A stretch of 8,819 nt of DNA, taken from positions 1 to 8,819 of the forward strand of contig JAQVJB010000077.1 of assembly GCA_028695395.1 (NCBI GenBank), written 5' to 3'. The stretch is from Actinomycetota bacterium (GTDB lineage Bacteria > Actinomycetota > Humimicrobiia > Humimicrobiales > Humimicrobiaceae). The notes under the pieces were generated by a model that saw only the letters and a program-made list of their open reading frames with translations, ran no database searches and had not been told where the DNA came from. A program made the translations under genes and the position numbers. Below, piece after piece: positions 6,329 through 8,819 of this stretch (the first letter of the stretch is position 1; every line of letters starts with the position of its first letter).

Positions 6329-6733
6329 ATGAAAAATATAAAAAACTCTGTTTTAGTTGAAGAGGATATGAAAATTGACGGTAAGATATTCTCCTTAAAA
6401 TCTGTTCTTATAGAAGGAGACATTACCGGAGAAATAATTACCGGGGAAAAACTGATAATTAGCAGAGAGGGGAAAATCAGGGGAAATGCAAAAACTGTTG
6501 ATGCAATAATTAATGGTAAATTCATTGGTAATCTAATTGCATCAGGAACGGTTGATATTTCCCCTACAGGGTTTTTTGAGGGAAATTTAATCATAAAGGC
6601 TTCAGATTTTTATATTGAAAACGGCGGCATATTTAAAGGGAAAGTATATAATGCTGAAAATGAAGAGATTTTTAATATAAACAAAGACGAAACACTTTCC
6701 AAGCTAAAAATAGATGTTAAAAAAATAGCTTAA
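6329..6733 (+). CDS. Bactofilin (polymer-forming cytoskeletal protein)
   Basis: Bactofilins form filaments from a right-handed beta-helix and scaffold cell-wall or envelope processes at particular sites in the cell. This 134-residue protein has the size and repeat pattern of the family (DUF583), in residues about 8-107. Short hydrophobic-Gly turns recur: IDGKI (16-20), IEGDI (28-32), GKIRGN (48-53), INGKFIGNL (61-69), GFFEGNL (81-87) and GGIFKGKV (99-106). A charged 27-residue tail follows. No membrane segment is present, although bactofilins often bind membrane through short N-terminal peptides. No ribosome-binding site is visible: the 19 bases before the ATG contain no G. The gene stands alone between a LacI-family gene and a sensor kinase. 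No M23 peptidase, a frequent bactofilin partner, is in the window. Confidence 0.88.
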   Translation: MKNIKNSVLVEEDMKIDGKIFSLKSVLIEGDITGEIITGEKLIISREGKIRGNAKTVDAIINGKFIGNLIASGTVDISPTGFFEGNLIIKASDFYIENGGIFKGKVYNAENEEIFNINKDETLSKLKIDVKKIA

Positions 6734-6734
6734 T

Positions 6735-6752
6735 CAAAAATATTAATTTTTG
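6735..6752 (+). terminator. AT-rich hairpin just after the bactofilin gene
   Basis: CAAAAAT-ATTA-ATTTTTG is a perfect 7-bp stem with a four-base loop starting two bases after the stop codon. It has only one G-C pair and is followed by TTAATCCTCT rather than a clean T-tract, so it would be at best a weak terminator. It may instead mark the 3' end of a processed mRNA. Confidence 0.3.
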
Positions 6753-6829
6753 TTAATCCTCTATTTTAAAAAATAACCCGCATTGCCAAAAAACTTTATT
6801 TGCCATAACATTTAGTAATTAATAATTTT

Positions 6830-6835
6830 TATAAT
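6830..6835 (+). promoter_or_regulatory. -10 box close to the histidine kinase start codon
   Basis: A perfect TATAAT ends 10 bases before the ATG at 6846. If used, the transcript would begin about four bases before the start codon and be nearly leaderless, which would fit the lack of a ribosome-binding site there. No good -35 lies at the right distance; TTGCCA (6800-6805) is 24 bases away. In this A/T-rich gap the box may be accidental. Confidence 0.3.
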
Positions 6836-6845
6836 TTATAAATAT

Positions 6846-8375
6846 ATGGACATACTGAGCAAAAAAACCATCTTCTCAAATATTATGAAAATAGTAATAT
6901 TTTTATTTGTTTTTTGCTTATTTATTTTTATTGCACATAGTAATTATTTATTATTCCATACTCTTGCTGAAATTTTTTTTATAATAGTTAAAATATCAGT
7001 ATTTATAATTGTATGGAATACACAAAAAAGAACTGAAAGTTATTTCTTATTGTTTATAGGAATTTCTTTTTTATTTACAGGATTAATTGACATATTCCAT
7101 ACGCTTGCTTACCAGGGAATGGGAATCTTAGTGCAAACCAATGTTAATACTTCATCACAATTATGGATTATTGGCCGGCTTATGAGTTCAATATCATTAG
7201 TGATAGCCTTCTTTTTTATTAATAAAAAATTTAAAACAATCTTGGTTTTTATTTCTTATTTTATAATAACACTGTTAAGTCTCGTTCTTGTTTTTCATTT
7301 CAAAAAATTTCCGGTTACATTTATTGAGGGTTATGGGCTTACAAAATTCAAAATAATAAGTGAATTCGTAATAATTGGTTTTTTTTTAACGGGATTGATA
7401 CTACTATATTTAAACAGGTCATTTTTCCGAAAAGTTACAATCAGCTTTGTCGCAATTGCGATATTTATTTTTGCGATTGCAGAAATAATGTTTGTCTTAT
7501 ATAACCACCCTTATAGTCTTACTAATATTCTTGGTCATCTTTTCAGGATTCTGGCAATGTTTTTTCTTTACTGGGCAATAATTGATATAGGACTAAGCAA
7601 ACCATATGAATATTTATACAAGAGATTGATTAAAAATCGAAAATTACTTGGTAAAAAAGCAAAACAATTAAAATCTTCAAACAAAGATTTGGAATCTTTT
7701 ACATATTCTCTTTCGCACGACTTAAGAAAAGAACTAAGAATAATAGACGGACATAGCGCTATAATGAAATCAAAACTTGGGAAAGACCCAGAACCTTTTG
7801 CGGAACATATAGATAAAATAAGGACTTCTGTTTTAAATATATCTGAGATAATAGATAGCTTCATACATATTTATAATATCACACAAAGTAATCTAATGTT
7901 CCAGGAAATAAATATTACTGATTTGGCAAGTGAGATTATTGAAAATAAAAAAGAGTTATATAAAGATGTTGTTGCAGATTATAAGGTCGAAGAGAATATT
8001 TCAATTTATTCAGATATCGGACTTGTAAAAATATTATTTGAGAATTTAATTGATAACGCATTTAAGTTCTCAAAAAAAGACCAGGGTAATAAAATAGAAG
8101 TCGGATCTATAATTGATAGGGAAAGTAAAATAATTTTTGTAAAAGATACTGGTTTAGGGATTGACTTAAAATACCATAAAAAAGTTTTCATGCCATTTGA
8201 AGTTTTTACCGATAATACGCCTAATAGTACCGGCATAGGGCTACATATAGTAAAAAAAGTAGTTGATTATTTACAGGGGAAAATCTGGTTTGAATCAGTC
8301 AAAGATAAGGGTACAATTTTCTATATTAATATTGATAGGAGTTCTGATGAGAAAAAAAACAATTTTGCTTATTGA
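6846..8375 (+). CDS. MASE3-domain membrane sensor histidine kinase
   Basis: The protein has 509 residues. Residues about 10-255 are a MASE3 membrane sensor with some seven hydrophobic helices and the family hallmark FTGLIDIFHTLAYQGMGIL (starting near 77), plus EGYGLTKFKIISEF and a C-terminal GHLFRILAMFFLYWAIIDIGLSKPY. A basic, coiled-coil-like stretch (about 260-283) joins it to the kinase. The phosphoacceptor is His291 in SLSHDLRKELR. The ATP domain shows Asn404 in NLIDNAFKFS, DTGLGID (434-440), FMPFEVF, and the G2 box STGIGL (461-466). All expected catalytic residues are present. No PAS or HAMP domain lies between sensor and kinase. The H-box has Glu where most relatives have Pro (HDLRxPLR). 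The signal is unknown. The 3' end overlaps the response regulator gene by 29 bases. No Shine-Dalgarno precedes the ATG. Confidence 0.93.
   Translation: MDILSKKTIFSNIMKIVIFLFVFCLFIFIAHSNYLLFHTLAEIFFIIVKISVFIIVWNTQKRTESYFLLFIGISFLFTGLIDIFHTLAYQGMGILVQTNVNTSSQLWIIGRLMSSISLVIAFFFINKKFKTILVFISYFIITLLSLVLVFHFKKFPVTFIEGYGLTKFKIISEFVIIGFFLTGLILLYLNRSFFRKVTISFVAIAIFIFAIAEIMFVLYNHPYSLTNILGHLFRILAMFFLYWAIIDIGLSKPYEYLYKRLIKNRKLLGKKAKQLKSSNKDLESFTYSLSHDLRKELRIIDGHSAIMKSKLGKDPEPFAEHIDKIRTSVLNISEIIDSFIHIYNITQSNLMFQEINITDLASEIIENKKELYKDVVADYKVEENISIYSDIGLVKILFENLIDNAFKFSKKDQGNKIEVGSIIDRESKIIFVKDTGLGIDLKYHKKVFMPFEVFTDNTPNSTGIGLHIVKKVVDYLQGKIWFESVKDKGTIFYINIDRSSDEKKNNFAY
8337..8341 (+). promoter_or_regulatory. 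Ribosome-binding site that sets the response regulator start
   Basis: AGGAG lies 5 bases before the ATG at 8347 and within the last codons of the kinase gene. It is one of the clearest Shine-Dalgarno sequences in the window. It favours 8347 over an in-frame upstream ATG at 8263, which would add 28 residues with no family counterpart. Confidence 0.8.
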
Positions 8376-8793
8376 AGACGATAAAGAAGATCTGGCTTTT
8401 GCCATGAATGCATTTAAAACTAATCAGGCTTTTTTAAACTATCTTATTATTGCATATAACGGCCAGGAAGCCATGAAGCTTTTAATGCTTGATGAAAATG
8501 AACAAAAAATAAAACCGAGTTTTTTCCCAGATCTTATTATCCTGGATTTAAAACTTCCGATTATAGGTGGGTTGGAAGTACTGAAAAAAATCAAAAAAAG
8601 CAATATTCTAAAAAATATTCCCGTAGTAATCTTTACTTCATCAAATAAGACTGAAGACCTACTTGAAAGCTATAATCTTGGTGCAAACAGCTTTGTAAAA
8701 AAACCGATTATTTTTGAAGAATTTATATCTACTCTGGCAAAAATTGTTGACTACTGGCTTGAGGTAAATATAACTGTTGAAACTAATTACTAA
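8347..8793 (+). CDS. Single-domain response regulator, Rcp1 type
   Basis: The protein has 148 residues and is a receiver domain only, with no DNA-binding output. ILLIEDDKED (6-15) gives the acidic pocket Asp11/Asp12. PDLIILDLKLP (61-71) holds the phosphoacceptor Asp67. PVVIFTSS (92-99) contains Thr97, and NSFVKKP (114-120) ends with Lys119-Pro120. The pattern EDDxxD, FFPDLIILDLKLPIIGGLEVL, TSS, SYNLGANSFVKKP and a final DYWLEVN is that of Rcp1-like regulators, known as partners of cyanobacterial phytochrome kinases and present in many bacteria beside SHDLR-type kinases such as the one just upstream. The 29-base overlap and strong ribosome site indicate translational coupling, so the two are very likely a cognate pair. 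The downstream target is not in the window; such proteins act by protein contact or as a phosphorelay step. Confidence 0.94.
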   Translation: MRKKTILLIEDDKEDLAFAMNAFKTNQAFLNYLIIAYNGQEAMKLLMLDENEQKIKPSFFPDLIILDLKLPIIGGLEVLKKIKKSNILKNIPVVIFTSSNKTEDLLESYNLGANSFVKKPIIFEEFISTLAKIVDYWLEVNITVETNY

Positions 8794-8805
8794 TTTATGT
8801 GTCAC

Positions 8806-8811
8806 AGGGAG
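8806..8811 (+). promoter_or_regulatory. Ribosome-binding site of a probable next gene beyond the right edge
   Basis: AGGGAG lies 12 bases after the response regulator stop codon, with eight bases left to the window end (TAATCTCA). If the next bases are TG, an ATG would start at 8819 at a normal distance of 7. This suggests a third member of the kinase-regulator operon, which cannot be seen. Confidence 0.4.
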
Positions 8812-8819
8812 TAATCTCA

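Noticed and set aside
8263..8346. Upstream in-frame start for the response regulator
   Set aside because: It would add 28 residues unlike any receiver domain, overlap the kinase by over 100 bases, and ignore the good AGGAG site before 8347.
8797..8814. Small open frame starting ATG at 8797
   Set aside because: It stops after five codons at TAA (8812-8814), so the AGGGAG inside it more likely serves a gene beyond the edge.

Overview
This is an AT-rich bacterial window. It carries one divergently transcribed tryptophan gene at the left edge and six plus-strand genes filling the rest. Base composition falls sharply from left to right: positions 1-60 in trpB have 29 G/C of 60, while positions 6901-6960 in a membrane segment of the histidine kinase have 9 of 60. 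A tRNA-Trp-type T-box leader argues for a Firmicutes-like bacterium or another T-box-bearing lineage. The low GC, the bactofilin and the MASE3-type sensor kinase fit an anaerobic or environmental low-GC bacterium. I cannot name a genus, and no phylum is certain from the sequence alone.

Layout. On the minus strand, positions 1-472 hold the N-terminal part of trpB (tryptophan synthase beta), which runs off the left edge. The 600-base stretch 473-1079 is not empty. It holds a complete minus-strand T-box riboswitch with its promoter (949-976), a 5' hairpin, stem I with a TGG specifier, the conserved T-box motif (652-666) and an intrinsic terminator (555-641), so trpB is expected to be induced when tRNA-Trp is uncharged. 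On the plus strand follow a DUF937-SCP2 fusion (1080-2000), a DUF4126 membrane protein with a DUF4268-like cytoplasmic tail (2159-3145), and an unrecognised 571-residue protein with a transglutaminase-like Cys/His segment (3244-4959).

The right half is regulatory and envelope-related. A LacI-family repressor (5087-6133) is followed by a strong-looking promoter whose start region is overlapped by a CG-centred palindrome typical of LacI-family operators (6225-6242), and then by a small bactofilin (6329-6733). The simplest reading is that the repressor controls the neighbouring cytoskeletal gene, which is inference. Last come a MASE3 membrane histidine kinase (6846-8375) and an overlapping single-domain Rcp1-type response regulator (8347-8793), a translationally coupled two-component pair. 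A ribosome-binding site at the right edge suggests a further gene beyond the window.

Most interesting points: the DUF4126-DUF4268 fusion, the LacI operator on the bactofilin promoter, the T-box terminator with an unusually long structured loop, and the conserved-looking but unnamed 571-residue protein. I found no mobile element, CRISPR array, tRNA or rRNA.
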